From JBGAHD01 sp044226395 (GTDB taxonomy: Bacteria > Pseudomonadota > Gammaproteobacteria > Xanthomonadales > Ahniellaceae): a stretch of DNA of 64,000 bases. Shown piece after piece: positions 45,701 to 55,165 of this stretch (within the stretch, counting starts at the first letter, position 1; every line of letters starts with the position of its first letter). The position numbers and the translations under genes were made by a program. The stretch covers positions 1,054,001-1,118,000 of the forward strand of contig JBGAHD010000001.1 in assembly GCA_044226395.1 (NCBI GenBank). The letters are read 5' to 3'. The notes under the pieces are model-generated. The model did not search any database. It was not told where the DNA came from and saw only the letters and a program-made list of their open reading frames with translations.

Positions 45701-47681
45701 AGTCGAGACCCGCGCCCAGGATCAGGCGATTGAAGCGATCGTTCTCGGCATCGCCGCGCCAGATACGCTCGAAGGCGTTCTGGAAGGCTTCCTTGATCGT
45801 GTCGATGTCGAACTCGGACGACAGATCGCTCGAGACTTCGAAATCCTGGATGTAGATGTTGGAGCCGCCAAGGTCCATCTCGTACGGATGTTCCGACAGC
45901 ACCTTCAGGCCCATGTTCTCCATCATCGGCAGCGCGTCGGAGAGCGGCAGATGCGAGCCGTAACGGAACAGCTTCAGGCGCAACGCGCCTTCCTGGCCCT
46001 TGCGGCGCGAGCGGTACAGCGACAGGCGAATGTCTTGCGGACCGCGCAGCGCGGCCGCGATTTCGACATCGGCGGCGGCGACCCAGGCAGTGACTTGTTC
46101 GATGTAGCTCGCCGGCAGCGCGCGACCAAAGCGCGCTGCCAGCCGCAGGCCTTTGTCCTCGCCGTGCTTCTGCACCAGGATGTCGCGCAATTCGTCGTGC
46201 CAGTTGCGCACGATCTGGCCGATGCGCTGCTCGAGATCGGCGATATCGACCTGCGGTCGCTCGCCGGCCTTGGTGCGAATGATCAGATGCATGCGCGCCA
46301 GCGCGGATTCGGCGACATGGATGGTCGAGTCCACGCGTTCGCCCGCGAAGGCGCGCTTCATCAAGGCCTCGACGCGCTCGCGCACGTCCTGATTGAAGCG
46401 ATCGCGCGGCAGGAACACCAGGATCGAATAGAAACGCCCGTAGCGATCGCGACGCACGAAGACCTTGCTGCGCTGACGCTGCTGGAGGGCCAGCACGCCC
46501 GTGGCGATCTCGGTGAGTTCCTCGATCGTGCAGTGGAACAGCTCATCGCGCGGCAGGGTTTCGAGAATATTGCGAAGCGCCTTGCCGCTGTGCGAATCGC
46601 GACGCAGGCCCGAGGCGTCCATCACGGCCTCGTACTTGTGGCGCACCAGCGGGATATCCCACGGGCGACGCGCATACGCGCCCGACGTGAACAAACCCAG
46701 GAATCGCTGCTCGCCGATGGCGCGACCCTTGTCGTCGAACTTGAGCACGGACAGATAGTCCATGTAGCCCGGCCGATGCACGGTCGAGCGCGAATTGGTC
46801 TTGGTCAGAATCACCACGTCGCGCGGGCCGCCCGTGGGCTCGCTGCTCGCGGCCAGGGTCTTGAGCGAACGCGGCGACGCGCTCTCGGCGCCACGCAGGA
46901 TGCCCAGGCCGCTGCCGGCGACGGCTTGCAGTTGTTCCTCGCCGTCGCGCTTGACCACCTCGTACTCGCGAAAGCCGAGGAAAGTGAAATGATCGGCCGC
47001 GGCCCAGCGCAGGAATTCCTGCGCTTCGGCGCGCGCGGTCGCGTCCACCGGAAGCGTGCGTTGCGCGAGTTCTTCGGCGATGGCCACCGCGCGGTCGCGC
47101 ATGGCGCGCCAATCGCGCACCGAGGCGCGCACGTCGCCCAACACCGCTTCGATCGACTGACGCAGGCGTTCCTGCTCGGCCGGTTCGGCGCGGCGATCGA
47201 TTTCCAGATGCATGATCGATTCGGCGCGCGCGCGACCGCCGACTTCATCGGCGATGGTCAGGATGTGCCCGCCCGGATCGCGTTCGACCGCGATCACCGG
47301 ATGGATCACCAATTGCGCCAGGCACTCGAGCTGCGACACGGCCATGCTGACCGAGTCGACCAGGAAGGGGCTGTCGTCGGTGACGATCTGGATCACGGTA
47401 TGCGAGGCGTCCCACCCGTGCTCGTCTTGCGTGGGATTGAACACGCGGACGTTGGCCACGTCGTGCATGCGCACCTGGATGAAGTTCATCAGGCCATGCA
47501 CGACCGCGGCCCAGACCTGTGGCGCGCGCGCGGCCACGTCATCGGCGGCGACGCGACGGAAGAAAGCGTGCGCGAATTTCTCGGCGTCGCGTTGACGGCT
47601 GCCGGAGAAGTGCGTTTTCAGCGCGGCGATGATGGGTTCGATCGCGGCCCCAGCGGGCGCGCCGGCGGTGGTTGGGCTCAT
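42711..47681 (-). CDS. gdhB: NAD-specific glutamate dehydrogenase, 180-kDa class
   Basis: A 1656-residue enzyme of the large bacterial NAD-GDH class, converting glutamate to 2-oxoglutarate and ammonia. The long N-terminal regulatory part has ACT-like stretches ('TVIQIVTDDSPFLVDSVSMAVS', 'VDSTIHVAESALARMHLIIR'). The catalytic core at about residues 820-1150 has 'ARGGLRWSDRREDFRTEVLG', 'KNTVIVPVGAKGGF', 'DVVRHDADDPYLVVAADKG', 'DMSGDVFGNGMLLS' and 'VDLLWNGGIGTYVK'. A C-terminal helical domain closes it. The family length is about 1600, so it is complete from the ATG at 47681; upstream frame extension to 47966 has no family match. It is divergent from the DUF1631 gene across 284 bp. Confidence 0.95.
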   Translation of the reverse strand: MSPTTAGAPAGAAIEPIIAALKTHFSGSRQRDAEKFAHAFFRRVAADDVAARAPQVWAAVVHGLMNFIQVRMHDVANVRVFNPTQDEHGWDASHTVIQIVTDDSPFLVDSVSMAVSQLECLAQLVIHPVIAVERDPGGHILTIADEVGGRARAESIMHLEIDRRAEPAEQERLRQSIEAVLGDVRASVRDWRAMRDRAVAIAEELAQRTLPVDATARAEAQEFLRWAAADHFTFLGFREYEVVKRDGEEQLQAVAGSGLGILRGAESASPRSLKTLAASSEPTGGPRDVVILTKTNSRSTVHRPGYMDYLSVLKFDDKGRAIGEQRFLGLFTSGAYARRPWDIPLVRHKYEAVMDASGLRRDSHSGKALRNILETLPRDELFHCTIEELTEIATGVLALQQRQRSKVFVRRDRYGRFYSILVFLPRDRFNQDVRERVEALMKRAFAGERVDSTIHVAESALARMHLIIRTKAGERPQVDIADLEQRIGQIVRNWHDELRDILVQKHGEDKGLRLAARFGRALPASYIEQVTAWVAAADVEIAAALRGPQDIRLSLYRSRRKGQEGALRLKLFRYGSHLPLSDALPMMENMGLKVLSEHPYEMDLGGSNIYIQDFEVSSDLSSEFDIDTIKEAFQNAFERIWRGDAENDRFNRLILGAGLDWRQVALLRGCCKYLLQTGVPFSQAYMEETLIRYPLHARLLVEAFEAKFDPAREGASRTQVEAGRKRALREIEPLITDELAKQHAGIAEQIAAARAESREAQIKAVAEAFRAVMDTVRSLDEDRILRSFAAFVAATLRTNYYQQRDGKCKEYISYKLDPAKLPDLPKPRPYREIFVYGPRVEGVHLRFGPVARGGLRWSDRREDFRTEVLGLVKAQMVKNTVIVPVGAKGGFFVKRPPVGGDRDAQLAEGVACYRLFINGLLDITDNLAEGKTVHPQDVVRHDADDPYLVVAADKGTATFSDIANSISLEHGFWLGDAFASGGSVGYDHKGMGITAKGGWESVKRHFRALGRDCQSEDFTCVGVGDMSGDVFGNGMLLSRHIKLLAAFDHRHIFLDPNPDAAKSFAERARMFALPRSSWDDYDKSLITKGGGVYPRSAKSIPVSAEVRAALGIEGQVEQLSPNELMSAILKAPVDLLWNGGIGTYVKASSETHADVGDRANNALRVNGKELRCKIVGEGGNLGCTQLGRIEAALNGVLLNTDFIDNSAGVDTSDHEVNIKILLNDAVARGQITLDQRNKLLAEMTGEVEQLVLRDNYLQNQAISVMERMSVQRLGSKQHFVRTLESQGLLDRALEYLPSDAEFAERKARGLGLTRPELSILLSYSKIVLFQQLLDSDVPEDPHLSKELVRYFPKPLQDRFGENMQRHRLRREIIATAVTNSMVNRMGSTFVMRMQEDTGEGPGQIAKAYAIAREVLDMRELWLQIEALDGKVHGNAQIDALLRIWNLMRGATRWLLNAPGGRLDIGQAVTRYAPGIKKLREVLDQISTEGDRLGMQAEEARWVKAGFPWALAKGLAQLQALASAFDVIEVAADRKLPVDRVGQTYFAIGDALHLKWLLARIEELPVDGRWHAQARGTLRDELLSQQRALVAQVLLKADDKLDGAKLVGQWLGRDDASLRFTLGMLADMRNQVNMDYPTVSVAVRRLAQLIQAGARAA

Positions 47682-47965
47682 GATTCGGGGTAATCCGGGA
47701 TGAAAGCTTCGAGGCGCGGAAGGATACCCGCAGCCCCCACCCAACCGCCACCCCGGAATTCGGCTAAACTCTGATCCTGAAAGGAAATTCATCATCCGCG
47801 CGACACGGGCGACGGACGCCGCCGATGGCCTCGGACTTGCAGGATTCACGAACGTCGTCGCGCACCACGGTGCGGAGCTGTGGATTACGTCACAAGTACA
47901 GCTGGCATCGCGGCCGAAAATGCAGTAACTGACTACAGAACCGCCCCGACAGGAGCGCGCAAGCA

Positions 47966-50900
47966 ATGACCTCCGGCCCCCCCACCGGCAAAGTTGTCGA
48001 ACTCAATCGCCTGGATGGCGGCACCGTCCGACCCGAGGCGATCCGGGTTCTGCCGATTCTGCGCGGCATCGCGCAGAAGCGCATCGCCGCGCTGGCCACG
48101 CAGTTGTTCGGAGGTGTCGACGACGCCCTGTTCGATCTCGCCGAGCGCGCCAACAACAATCAGGCGCAGGCGCGCTTCTTCGATGGCATGCGCGAAGTGC
48201 GACGCAAGCGTCAGCAAGCCGAGGCGCAATTGCAGGAGCAGATCGCGCGCAACCTCGCCGATTTCGAGGCCGGCCGCGTCGCGCCCACCGCCGAGGAAGC
48301 CCTGTCCGAGACCAGCCAGCGCGGCAAGGACGAACTGGCCCTGGTCGACGAAGCCGAGCTCGAAGAGACGCTCGCGATCAATGCCATGGTCGACAAGACC
48401 GACACCCGCCTCAATCGCCAGATCTACGCGCTCAATCAGCGCTTCGGCGCCTTGCTGGGCGGACGCAAGATCGACAATGCCAACAATCCGATCGGCCCGA
48501 AGTTGCTGAGCCGCGCCTTCGGCCACGCCGTGCGCGAGTTCGAGGTTGATCTGCAAGTCAAGCTGATCGTGCTCAAGCTGTTCGAGCGCCACGTGCTCGC
48601 CGGCCTCGATCAACTCTATGACGAAGCCAATCTGCTGCTGATCCAGGCCGGCGTGCTGCCGGAGCTGCGCTATCAGGTCTCGGTGTCGCGGCGCGCGGAC
48701 GCGCGTCCAGCGACGCCGGGCTCGAGCGAGGACAAGGCCAGTTCCGCCGCCGAATCGGCGCTGCAGGAAGCCTCGCAAGCGCTGTCCGAAGCGATCGACG
48801 CGCCCAGCGCTTCGCACACGGACGTCGAAATCATGTCCCTGGTGGGCGAATTGCGCGGGCTGTTGTCAGCGCGTCGCGGTCCGAGCGTGGGCGCCAGTAC
48901 CGGCGGCGCGCGCGGCGCGGGCGGCAACGTCGCCACGCCGTCGCCGCGGGAACTGCTAAACGCCCTGTCGCTGATGCAAAGCGAACTCACCGCGCATCAG
49001 CAGGCCGGCAACATCGATCCGCTGCAGGTCAAGCAAAGTCTGATCAGTCAGGTACGTCAGCTCGGCGGACATGCCGGTCAGGCCACGCATCTGGGCAGCG
49101 ACGAGGACACGATCGATCTGGTCGGCATGCTGTTCGAATACGCGCTGCAGGATCGCAATCTGCCGGCGCCGATGCAGGCCTTGCTGGGTCGCTTGCAGAT
49201 TCCGTATTTGAAAGTCGCGCTGATGGACCGCGAGTTCATCGCGCAGCGCTCGCATCCGGCGCGTCGATTGCTCGACGAACTCGCGCATTCCTGCGTGGGC
49301 TGGAGCGAGGACAGCGATCGCGATCGTCGCCTCTACGGCAAGATCCAGGAAATCGTCAACACCCTGCTCAAGGACTTCGACGACGACACCGGCATCTTCG
49401 AGAAGCTCTCGCACGACTTCAACGAGTTCATCGACAAGAATCGCAAGCGCAGCGAGCTGGTCGAGCGCCGCACTTCCGAAGCCGCGCGCGGTCGCGAACG
49501 CCTGGAGTCCGCGCAACGCACCGCCGCGCGCGCGATTCTGTCCAAGATTGCCGGCCGCAATCTGCCGGCGGGCGTGCGCGATCTGTTGACGCGCCGCTGG
49601 TCGAACTACTTGGTGCTGACCTATCTGCGTCACGGCGAAGAGTCCACCGAGTGGCGCAACGCCAATCGCCTGATCGAGGATCTCGCCTGGTCGGTCGAAC
49701 CCAAGCACGACCCGAACGAACAACTGCGCCTGCGCGAGCGCACGCCCGAAATCGAAAACCTGCTGCGTCAGGGCTTGGCCGCCACCGGTCTGCACGAGAG
49801 TCATCTCGACGAACTGTGGAACGAGATCAAGCAGATCTACGACCATCAGGTCGGCCCGCATCCGCACACCGACGCCGCGGGCGCGGCCACGACCGAAGAC
49901 GAAGACGCGCAAGCGCTGACCATTCGCTTCGCATCGAGCAAGGCCGGCGAGGAAATCGTCTTCCGCGACGACATGGCCGAATCGGTCGACACCGTCGACG
50001 TCGATGCCGCGACCCTGCAAGCCCTCGACACCTGGCTCAAAATCGCGCGCGCGCTCAAGGCCGGCACCTGGTTCGAGTTCATCAAGGACGACGGCTCGCG
50101 CGAACGCGCGAAGCTGCTGTGGATCAGCACGATTCGCGCGCTGTATCTGTTCGTCAATCGCAACGGCATCAAGATCGCCGAGAAGACGGCGAATGAATTG
50201 GCCGAGGAATTGAAAGATCAGCGCGCGGTGATTCTGGAACAGGTGGCCCTGGTCGATCGCGCGCTCGATGCCATCCTCACGCGCTTGCGCGAAAACGAAG
50301 GCGGCACGGGCGAGGAAGGCGCGATCGCCGAGGCGACACCACCCACGGATACGCCAACCGCCGCGCCGATAAATCGCGCGGCGGCGCCGGCCACACCCCA
50401 GAGTGGAACCAACGCCGCCGCGCCGCGCGCGGAAGCCGCGCCTAGCCCTATAGGCGCCACTTCCGCGGTTCCGCGACCCGCGACCGCCGCCCCGGCGGCC
50501 GCGACTGCTCGACCTCAAGCACCGACCGCCGCGCCAACCGCGACGCGTCCCGTCGCGCCCGCGCCGCGTCCGGCCACGCCGGGCGTCACGCCGACACGCC
50601 CGGCCGAAGCCGCGGCGCCGAGCGCGCGACCCGCGCCTTCGACCCCTGATCCCATGCGCTCGGGCAATGCACCGACCGCTTCGCCGCAAGTACCACCACG
50701 CGCGGCGCCGGGTTTGCCGCCGCGTCCCGCGGGCGCGACACCGACCGCCGCGACACCGCGTCCCGCCATGCCTGGCGCGCCGACCGCGACTCCGCGTCCC
50801 GCAGCACCGACCGCGACTCCGCCAGGCGCCGCGCGACCCGCCGCCGCCACGCCTGCGACCGCCAAGCCTGCGACACCCACCGCGCCCGGCCTTACCGCGG

Positions 50901-51001
50901 CACGACCGACGACGCCTGGCCAAGCCAACCCGCCCGCGAGCGGCGCCAACAATCCACGCCCGAACGCGGCCAACGATCCGAAATCACCGCCGCGCCAATG
51001 A
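47966..51001 (+). CDS. DUF1631 protein with a long Pro/Ala/Thr-rich tail
   Basis: A 1011-residue protein. Residues about 20-780 match the DUF1631 family: 'LRGIAQKRIAALATQLFGGVDDALFDLAERA', 'ARFFDGMREVRRKR', 'EETLAINAMVDK', 'LNQRFGALLGG', 'NPIGPKLLSRAF' and 'HPARRLLDELAHSCVGW'. Near 700-740 a small beta-barrel-like end is present ('GTWFEFIKDDGSRERAKLLW'), resembling the PilZ-type tail reported in this family. Residues about 785-1011 are low-complexity, rich in PxAAPTATPRP-like words. The function is unknown; c-di-GMP-linked roles have been suggested for relatives. No signal peptide or membrane segment is seen. It is divergent from the glutamate dehydrogenase gene. Confidence 0.85.
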   Translation: MTSGPPTGKVVELNRLDGGTVRPEAIRVLPILRGIAQKRIAALATQLFGGVDDALFDLAERANNNQAQARFFDGMREVRRKRQQAEAQLQEQIARNLADFEAGRVAPTAEEALSETSQRGKDELALVDEAELEETLAINAMVDKTDTRLNRQIYALNQRFGALLGGRKIDNANNPIGPKLLSRAFGHAVREFEVDLQVKLIVLKLFERHVLAGLDQLYDEANLLLIQAGVLPELRYQVSVSRRADARPATPGSSEDKASSAAESALQEASQALSEAIDAPSASHTDVEIMSLVGELRGLLSARRGPSVGASTGGARGAGGNVATPSPRELLNALSLMQSELTAHQQAGNIDPLQVKQSLISQVRQLGGHAGQATHLGSDEDTIDLVGMLFEYALQDRNLPAPMQALLGRLQIPYLKVALMDREFIAQRSHPARRLLDELAHSCVGWSEDSDRDRRLYGKIQEIVNTLLKDFDDDTGIFEKLSHDFNEFIDKNRKRSELVERRTSEAARGRERLESAQRTAARAILSKIAGRNLPAGVRDLLTRRWSNYLVLTYLRHGEESTEWRNANRLIEDLAWSVEPKHDPNEQLRLRERTPEIENLLRQGLAATGLHESHLDELWNEIKQIYDHQVGPHPHTDAAGAATTEDEDAQALTIRFASSKAGEEIVFRDDMAESVDTVDVDAATLQALDTWLKIARALKAGTWFEFIKDDGSRERAKLLWISTIRALYLFVNRNGIKIAEKTANELAEELKDQRAVILEQVALVDRALDAILTRLRENEGGTGEEGAIAEATPPTDTPTAAPINRAAAPATPQSGTNAAAPRAEAAPSPIGATSAVPRPATAAPAAATARPQAPTAAPTATRPVAPAPRPATPGVTPTRPAEAAAPSARPAPSTPDPMRSGNAPTASPQVPPRAAPGLPPRPAGATPTAATPRPAMPGAPTATPRPAAPTATPPGAARPAAATPATAKPATPTAPGLTAARPTTPGQANPPASGANNPRPNAANDPKSPPRQ

Positions 51002-51359
51002 GGCGCGGCGCTCGTCGATGAGTTGACGGGGCCGAGCACCGTCCCTGGCAGCGACGACCCGTCTTCGCGCGTCGCCTCCCTGCGATCGGACTGCACGGCG
51101 TTCCTGCCGTCTCGGCTTCCTCCCTTGAAGCCGACGTCCCGCGCCAGCACTCGCCCAATCGACTCGACGCTGCGACTTCGAGCCGGCTCAACGAGCACGA
51201 GTGCAGTCTGCCGAAAATCGAACCGCCGTGTTTTGAAGAACCGCTGCAAGCGTCGCGCGCGATGAAGTCGCGTGCGACGCGGGGAAACTTTCGAACGAGT
51301 GTCGTCGCGCGCGACGCGACCGATTGTTCGCGAGACCTCGCGCGCGCCGCGTGATCGAC
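51002..51359. other. Intergenic region with one hairpin, no gene seen
   Basis: This lies between the converging DUF1631 and XRE genes. The only structure noticed is GCGTCGCGCGCGA (51250-51262) pairing with TCGCGTGCGACGC (51268-51280), 13 bp with one mismatch and a 5-nt loop. Short frames have no ribosome sites or family features. Confidence 0.6.
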
Positions 51360-51707
51360 TCAGCGCGACAACTCCTCGAGCAGCCGCAGCACCAGATCAC
51401 GCCGCGTCGGACGCAGCTTGCGACCGAGTTGCAGCAGGCGTTCCTCGAACAGATCCTGCGCGAAGTTGGCGATATCGAGCGCGGACTTTTCCGCGCCGCG
51501 CGGCGAGCCCCGACCCGTCGCCAACCATTCGAACGTGACATTGGTGACCAAGGCCACGCGCGCGAGATTCTCCACGCTCGGCGCCGTGCCATCGACGCGT
51601 TCCCACTGCGACGCCGCGCTCGGCTGCACGCCGACACGACGCGCGAGCAAGGACCGCGTCATCCCCGCCGCCTCGCGCGCCGAGCGAATGCGCTCGCCGA
51701 TCAACAT
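51360..51707 (-). CDS. XRE-family helix-turn-helix regulator
   Basis: A 115-residue DNA-binding protein. The HTH_3 fold is at the N-terminus: 'IGERIRSAREAAGMTRSLLARRVGVQPSAASQWE' split as helix 1, helix 2 'SLLARRVG' and recognition helix 'QPSAASQWER', then 'PSVENLARVALVTNVTFEWLATGRG', the classic XRE continuation. A helical tail ('AQDLFEERLLQLGRKLRP') may form dimers. It is a Cro/C1-type repressor with no enzyme domain. The ATG at 51707 is chosen; the frame stays open upstream to 51959, but that part is basic and unlike a protein. Its target is unknown and no phage genes are nearby. Confidence 0.8.
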   Translation of the reverse strand: MLIGERIRSAREAAGMTRSLLARRVGVQPSAASQWERVDGTAPSVENLARVALVTNVTFEWLATGRGSPRGAEKSALDIANFAQDLFEERLLQLGRKLRPTRRDLVLRLLEELSR

Positions 51708-52085
51708 CGTGTTCTCGAGTTTGCGGCTCACGCGCGACTCTCTCCGACAGTATCGCTGTGACTTGCAGAATCGCTTCATGCGATCGCGTTTCGGGCAAGC
51801 ACGAGCGGCCCGACGCAGAGGATGCGAATGAACCTTCTCTTTGCTGTCGCGACGGCACGCCGATGCGCGCCGGAGAGATCTCGGCGACCACGAGGAAAGC
51901 AGGCGCTTATTGGACTTCGAGGCCGGCAGAGGGCGAGGCGCGAAGTTCGATCGCTTCATCGAGGCGCGATCATGCGAAGCCTCGTTCGCCCGGGCGTCAC
52001 GCTGGATGCGCGACCGCGATCACGCGGCCGCGCCATCGCGAGAGGCGGAGTTTCGTGAGCCGTGACTCCGCCTCGATGAGATCGC
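51708..52085. other. Intergenic region, no gene seen apart from open frames
   Basis: This lies between the XRE gene and the end of the first propeller paralogue, both on the minus strand. It must hold the XRE promoter and the terminator of the propeller gene (hairpin at 52042-52074). Open frames on both strands have no ribosome site and unnatural composition. Confidence 0.55.
52042..52074 (-). terminator. Hairpin after the first propeller paralogue
   Basis: GAGGCGGAGT (52042-52051) and ACTCCGCCTC (52065-52074) form a 10-bp perfect stem with a 13-nt loop, 11 bases past the stop codon on the minus strand. No clear U-run. Confidence 0.5.
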
Positions 52086-55034
52086 TTACTCGAACCCCGA
52101 CATCATCATCGACTCGGAAACGTCGGCGCTCTGCGCCGACTCATTGTTGCCGGGCTGCTGATCCGAAAAGACGAACGGTCCGTCCGCGTAGGCGACGTAA
52201 CTCAAGGATCCTTGGCCTTCGATGAGCATCGCGATGGTCCCACGCAAGGTGGCATGCGCGCCCGGCTCCATGCGCAAATGCTGACGCACATCACCGAGAC
52301 GGGACAGGGCCTGGCATTCGCCGAGATCGATCGTGCAACTGACGTCCTCGAACACGACTTCGGGAAACGCCGTGCGCACCCAGACATCGTCGATGGCGGC
52401 ATTGCCGGTGTAGTCGACCTCGATCCGGAAACTCGCGCGCGCGGGCGAGCCGCCGCGGTTGTCCTCGATGAACAGATTCGCGCGCAGATCGCCGCTGATC
52501 GTGCCCGTCGCGCGCTTGATCACGCGCGGCGCCAGCAGGCGGCCGAAGGGCGCATAGTTCTCGACGAAGACCACGCCGCCGTCGGCGGTTCGGCTGTGCA
52601 TGGCGAGGCCGTCGAGCGAGCTGACGTCATCGCCATCGGCGGCGCCTTCGATGTGCCGTGACTCCAAGAGCTGACCGGTGGCCATATCGAGCGTCATCAG
52701 ATACCAGCGTTCACCGCGAGTAAGTAGCGAGATGCCGCCGGCGTATTCCACTTGCGCGACATCCAGGCGGCCATCGGCGGTTTCCAAGGCGGTGCCAGGC
52801 TGGGCATAGCTGAACTTCGAGCGAGGCAGCGGCGCTCGCCATTTCTCGGCGCCCGTGGCGCCATCGAGGCGCACAATTACTGTTTGACTGCCGTCGTCCG
52901 CTAGGCCCTGCTTGAGGGCAATCAGGACATCGCCATCACGGGTCTCGCGAACCGAATGAACGCCCATGCTCAAGATCGACTCAGGCACGAACTGCCAAGT
53001 CCACGAGAGATTCCCAGAGCTCGCGTTGAGCCGTCGGCATTCGATGTGAGGACCCGCGCCATAGGTCCGGAAGGCGTGCAACAGATCGCCATTGGCCGCC
53101 GCCGAAGAGACCTGTGCCACTTGAGCCGGCGACGCCTGCCAAGTCAGCGATCCGTCGCTGGCGGAAAAAAACTTCTGGTTGTCGACGAGGACCCCCAGGC
53201 CACTCGCGCTGGTCAACAGCGGCCCAAATGCGTAAGGCTTGCTCCACCGCAAGGCGCCCGTGGCGGGGTCATAGGCCTGGAGCGTGTACTCGCTCGTGCC
53301 GGAAACAAAGTCGGATGTCGAATGGAAAATCGATTGATTGAAATAAATCGAGCCCTGACTGGGCGCCAAAGCCGAGCCGAACGTATAGAACAGGCGGGCG
53401 GGAAAATCAGGGGCGAACGCATGACGCCATTTCTCCACGCCCGTCGTCGGATCGACGCCCACTAACAGACTGCTGCCCACGGAAGGGTTGTTGGACAGAA
53501 AGGTGCGGAAGTTCATTGCGGCGACCTCGGTGCCGCCGCGATTGAAATGGCCAACAAGCGACCGAGGATATTGGCCAGCCAGCTTGGTCTCGAAGCGCTC
53601 GTCGCCGGTCGCGGTATCGATGCCCGTCAAGACGGCGCGATGCTCCACCAGCCCATTCGCTTCGCGAGCACCCGCGATGCCACGCAACAAGTGGACGATC
53701 CCCGTGCCCGCGCTCGGCGAGTATTGCTTGGCATTCGCGGGCAACTCGACGAATCCGTTCTCCATCGCGGACCCCGCCAACGAGAAAGACGCCCATCGCG
53801 AGAAATAGACCGTGCGCTCCGGCCAACTCGGACCCAGCAAACCGACTTCCACGACGGTCAACCGATCGTTTGCGAAAAACAGCTGCGGGTTCACGCTGCT
53901 GGTTGGACTGAAGTCCGGCATGTTCACGGGCACGTCCCACAGCGTCGCGCCCGTGGCGCGCGAGATCAGGCGCAGACGATGGACACCCCCGTCCGGATCA
54001 TCATCGGTAGTGATGACCGTCGCGATGGCATCGTCATTCACGGGAATCACGGCACCGGCATAGCCTTGGAACGAATTGCTCCAGCGCGAAGACTGTTCGT
54101 TGACGCCGGCGACATTCAAAGTCGTCGGGCCTCCTTGCTCCGCCGTCGTGAAGACCAGATCTTGACCGCCGATCTCTCGGAACGCGTAACCCAACAGCCC
54201 CATGAACGCGGCGTTTTCAAACTGCGCGACCAGTGCGCCGTTGGCGATATCGATATCACGCGTGAGGATCACCGAATCCGAGGTCACGAACCTCAGGCGA
54301 GTACGGCCATTACCCGCGCTTTCGACTTCCAGTCGCCGCGATCCGCTAGGCACATTGAGATTGATGCGCGCGCCCAGCGCGCCGTCACTGAGTCGAACCA
54401 GCTGCAACATACGCTCGGAGCCGGCGTCCTCGAACAGTCCCATGTAGTCCGTGGATTGCGGAAGAGCAACGGCGACGCCCGGAAAGGCGACTTCCTTGCG
54501 CGCCCACACGACCGATCCCGACTGACTGATCAAGGCCCGCACGCGCGCGACCGGCTGATCCGACGCTCCATATCGCGTAATGGTCAGGAAGACTTCATTG
54601 TTGGCCGTTCGCGCGAGCGCTGGCGGCGTCCGCGCTTGGTATCCCGCCGGCAGATGCATCGTCCAACGCGGCGTGCCATCACCGCCCAGGCGAATCAGGG
54701 TTTGCTCTTGCAGGTTCTCGGAATCGACCAGGATCACGCGATCGCCGTCATCGAGCGTCGCGAACGCGATGGGTGTGCCGTTCGTGGCGATGGGGCGCGA
54801 GAAGCCCGGCTGGTCGGCGGCCAGGGACAACAGCCATGTGCCGTCGTAGAGATCGGAGGCATAAGGCAACTGATTCTCGGGCGACGCGATGACCGAATTC
54901 ACTCGGTAAGCCACGCCGTCGTCTTGCGGGGTGAAGTTCCAATCGGCGGCCAAACCCGGCAGCGCGAGCAACACACCCACGCAGGCCCCCACCGTGGAGA
55001 GCACACGACGCATCCCGGCACGCACAATCATCAT
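52086..55034 (-). CDS. Large secreted PQQ-like beta-propeller protein with C-terminal GFE (paralogue 1)
   Basis: A 982-residue protein. An N-terminal signal peptide ends near 'LPGLAADW'. Most of the chain is repeated quinoprotein-like blades with the 'G...W' pattern: 'GDGTPRWTMHLP', 'QSGSVVWARKEV', 'ATGATLWDVPVN', 'TTGVEKWRHAFA', 'ATGALRWSKPYA', 'SDGSLTWQASP' and 'ATGAEKWRAPLP'. A C-terminal module of about 130 residues with 'CTIDLGECQALSRLGDVRQH' and 'LRMEPGAH' follows, then the end 'SESMMMSGFE'. No PQQ-binding enzyme motif is visible, so a binding or structural role at the surface is more likely. The ATG at 55034 is chosen for its AGAAGGA upstream. A hairpin follows the stop. Confidence 0.8.
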   Translation of the reverse strand: MMIVRAGMRRVLSTVGACVGVLLALPGLAADWNFTPQDDGVAYRVNSVIASPENQLPYASDLYDGTWLLSLAADQPGFSRPIATNGTPIAFATLDDGDRVILVDSENLQEQTLIRLGGDGTPRWTMHLPAGYQARTPPALARTANNEVFLTITRYGASDQPVARVRALISQSGSVVWARKEVAFPGVAVALPQSTDYMGLFEDAGSERMLQLVRLSDGALGARINLNVPSGSRRLEVESAGNGRTRLRFVTSDSVILTRDIDIANGALVAQFENAAFMGLLGYAFREIGGQDLVFTTAEQGGPTTLNVAGVNEQSSRWSNSFQGYAGAVIPVNDDAIATVITTDDDPDGGVHRLRLISRATGATLWDVPVNMPDFSPTSSVNPQLFFANDRLTVVEVGLLGPSWPERTVYFSRWASFSLAGSAMENGFVELPANAKQYSPSAGTGIVHLLRGIAGAREANGLVEHRAVLTGIDTATGDERFETKLAGQYPRSLVGHFNRGGTEVAAMNFRTFLSNNPSVGSSLLVGVDPTTGVEKWRHAFAPDFPARLFYTFGSALAPSQGSIYFNQSIFHSTSDFVSGTSEYTLQAYDPATGALRWSKPYAFGPLLTSASGLGVLVDNQKFFSASDGSLTWQASPAQVAQVSSAAANGDLLHAFRTYGAGPHIECRRLNASSGNLSWTWQFVPESILSMGVHSVRETRDGDVLIALKQGLADDGSQTVIVRLDGATGAEKWRAPLPRSKFSYAQPGTALETADGRLDVAQVEYAGGISLLTRGERWYLMTLDMATGQLLESRHIEGAADGDDVSSLDGLAMHSRTADGGVVFVENYAPFGRLLAPRVIKRATGTISGDLRANLFIEDNRGGSPARASFRIEVDYTGNAAIDDVWVRTAFPEVVFEDVSCTIDLGECQALSRLGDVRQHLRMEPGAHATLRGTIAMLIEGQGSLSYVAYADGPFVFSDQQPGNNESAQSADVSESMMMSGFE

Positions 55035-55165
55035 CCAACAAGTCCTTCTGCCATTGATCATGTTTCAAAGCAATAACTCAATCGCGAACACCTCAAGCGT
55101 GGTCGGCGTATCTCGTGCAATTTAGAAACACGAACGGACGGGCGTCGCTGGTCCCCTGAAATTCA

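Noticed and set aside
44529..47693. A 1054-residue open frame on the + strand
   Set aside because: It is antisense to the well-supported glutamate dehydrogenase gene and has no family motif. Long antisense frames are expected in GC-rich DNA. The same applies to long frames at 5515-7950, 27353-29143, 35924-37858, 39544-41796 and 48956-50923.
42711..47966. Glutamate dehydrogenase starting at 47966
   Set aside because: The extra 95 residues are unlike the family and include the likely promoter region of the divergent gene. The ATG at 47681 gives the usual length.
51360..51959. XRE regulator with an 84-residue N-terminal extension
   Set aside because: The extension is strongly basic and Ser/Arg-rich, typical of a non-coding frame, while the HTH fold starts right after the ATG at 51707.
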